In this document: positions 63,292 to 64,000 of the stretch, in pieces
How the letters are laid out: each line of letters begins with the position of its first letter
Numbering within the stretch: position 1 is the stretch's first letter
Origin: Caballeronia ptereochthonis
Lineage (GTDB): Bacteria; Pseudomonadota; Gammaproteobacteria; Burkholderiales; Burkholderiaceae
Direction: 5' to 3'
Length of the DNA stretch: 64,000 nucleotides
Assembly (NCBI RefSeq): GCF_001545075.1
Contig: NZ_FCOB02000004.1
Coordinates: 124,001-188,000 of the forward strand
Notes under the pieces: generated by a model
Databases searched by the model: none
Told to the model about the DNA's origin: nothing
The model's input: only the letters and a program-made list of their open reading frames with translations
Translations under genes and position numbers: made by a program

Positions 63292-63825
63292 ATGCCTGAG
63301 AACCGCTCATCTACGGTCAAATACCGGCCAGTGGCCAAGCTGTTGCATTGGTTGATGGTGCCACTCGTCCTCGCGCAGTTCATCATTGGCTGGACGATGC
63401 CGGACGTGCACCACGACACTGTTCCAACAGGCCTCATCAGCTGGCATCTGTCGGTCGGCGCGGCGATTATTGCGCTGATGCTCGTCCGCGCGGTCTTGCG
63501 ATTGATCGATGAGCCGGAAGCAATCGAGGCTTCATTCCTGCGGGATCGTCTATCAGGAGCGAATCATCTGCTGCTGTATGTGATGCTGATTGTGGTGCCT
63601 GTTACCGGCTGGGCCAATGCATCGGCTCGCGGATGGATTGTCCGACTGCTCGGCGTGTTTTACTACCCTCTCATTACGCGAAAGGGGTCTTCCGTCGGAC
63701 AGGTCATGGGTAACGTGCACGGATGGCTGGCATGGGCGCTACTGGTGCTGATCATCGTGCATGTTGCCATTGCGGCGTTTCATCACTTCGTGCTTCGCGA
63801 CGACGTGCTTCAACGCATGCTGTAG
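63292..63825 (+). CDS. Cytochrome b561 family protein
   Basis: The 177-residue inner-membrane protein has four transmembrane helices and conserved haem-ligand histidines (AKLLHWLMV near 19, SWHLSVGA near 52, NVHGWLAWALLVL and IVHVAIAAFHH near the end). It opens with the YRPVAKLLHW family motif. Such proteins accept electrons from ubiquinol and pass them to periplasmic partners; some protect against superoxide. Divergent from the ParB-like gene. Confidence 0.92.
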   Translation: MPENRSSTVKYRPVAKLLHWLMVPLVLAQFIIGWTMPDVHHDTVPTGLISWHLSVGAAIIALMLVRAVLRLIDEPEAIEASFLRDRLSGANHLLLYVMLIVVPVTGWANASARGWIVRLLGVFYYPLITRKGSSVGQVMGNVHGWLAWALLVLIIVHVAIAAFHHFVLRDDVLQRML

Positions 63826-64000
63826 TAGCCCCGGTGCCCGGTACGCACCTGATTCTCCCCGGTGGCACTCGACCGAAGCGCCAGCGTTACCCGATCTTCT
63901 ACTGCAGGACGCGCGATCACGCGGTTTCGGGGCGTCGTGCGATCCGTGCTCGCACTTCAGGTGATGCCAGGCACGTAGCGACTGCCTCGTAACCGGGCGC

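Overview
The window looks like a high-GC betaproteobacterial chromosome or megaplasmid of the Burkholderiaceae, most like Paraburkholderia or Caballeronia. The basis is codon use, the T6SS gene order, OmpC-type porin relics, a membrane-bound quinoprotein glucose dehydrogenase, and the density of LysR, AraC and AsnC regulators. No rRNA, tRNA, CRISPR array or intact insertion sequence was seen. Assignments are made by reading the proteins; no database search was run.

Region 1 (1-5.3 kb): the 3' part of an NCS2 purine permease with an 8-oxoguanine/guanine-type deaminase, then a 44-residue small ORF with a strong ribosome binding site, a 511-residue protein of unknown function, and a YceI protein on the opposite strand.

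Region 2 (5.5-32 kb): a type VI secretion locus. A plus-strand module encodes a FecR-domain periplasmic protein, a membrane sensor with a CxxCH haem motif and a HAMP domain, a PpkA-type Ser/Thr kinase and a PppA-type PP2C phosphatase. It converges on a long minus-strand run: hcp-tssA-tssB-tssC-tssE-tssF-tssG-tssH-DUF4280 spike-vgrG-tagH-tssK-tssL(OmpA)-tssM-tagF. No tssJ is visible. TssM has a Walker A motif, and TssL has an N-terminal Thr in a plausible FHA-binding context. This points to post-translational threonine-phosphorylation control, apparently fed by a periplasmic redox or ligand sensor. A 78-residue unknown gene and an ECF sigma/anti-sigma pair lie at the head of the locus.

Region 3 (32-46.5 kb): catabolic genes with their own regulators. 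These are L-fuconate dehydratase (with an MFS relic behind it) and a LysR gene; a LysR-controlled ABC importer / ureohydrolase / RidA / ArgE-like operon; an SDR/AraC divergent pair; and an AsnC-linked set with a branched-chain-type binding protein (apparent frameshift in the signal peptide), a divergent peptide-deformylase homologue and a class IV aminotransferase.

Region 4 (46.5-64 kb): a GNAT acetyltransferase, an orphan TPS-type exoprotein with GLUG repeats, glucose dehydrogenase, a porin 3' relic bordered by a 19-bp perfect inverted repeat, two MFS transporters, a creatinase-glyA-transporter set with a GlxA-type regulator, an NRAMP-family transporter, a ParB-like protein and cytochrome b561. 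The NRAMP gene has an unusually long (about 0.7 kb) structured leader. It carries a good sigma-70 promoter, two tandem perfect hairpins and two small ORFs with ribosome binding sites. I consider this leader and the haem-sensor/kinase/T6SS module the two most interesting parts of the window.
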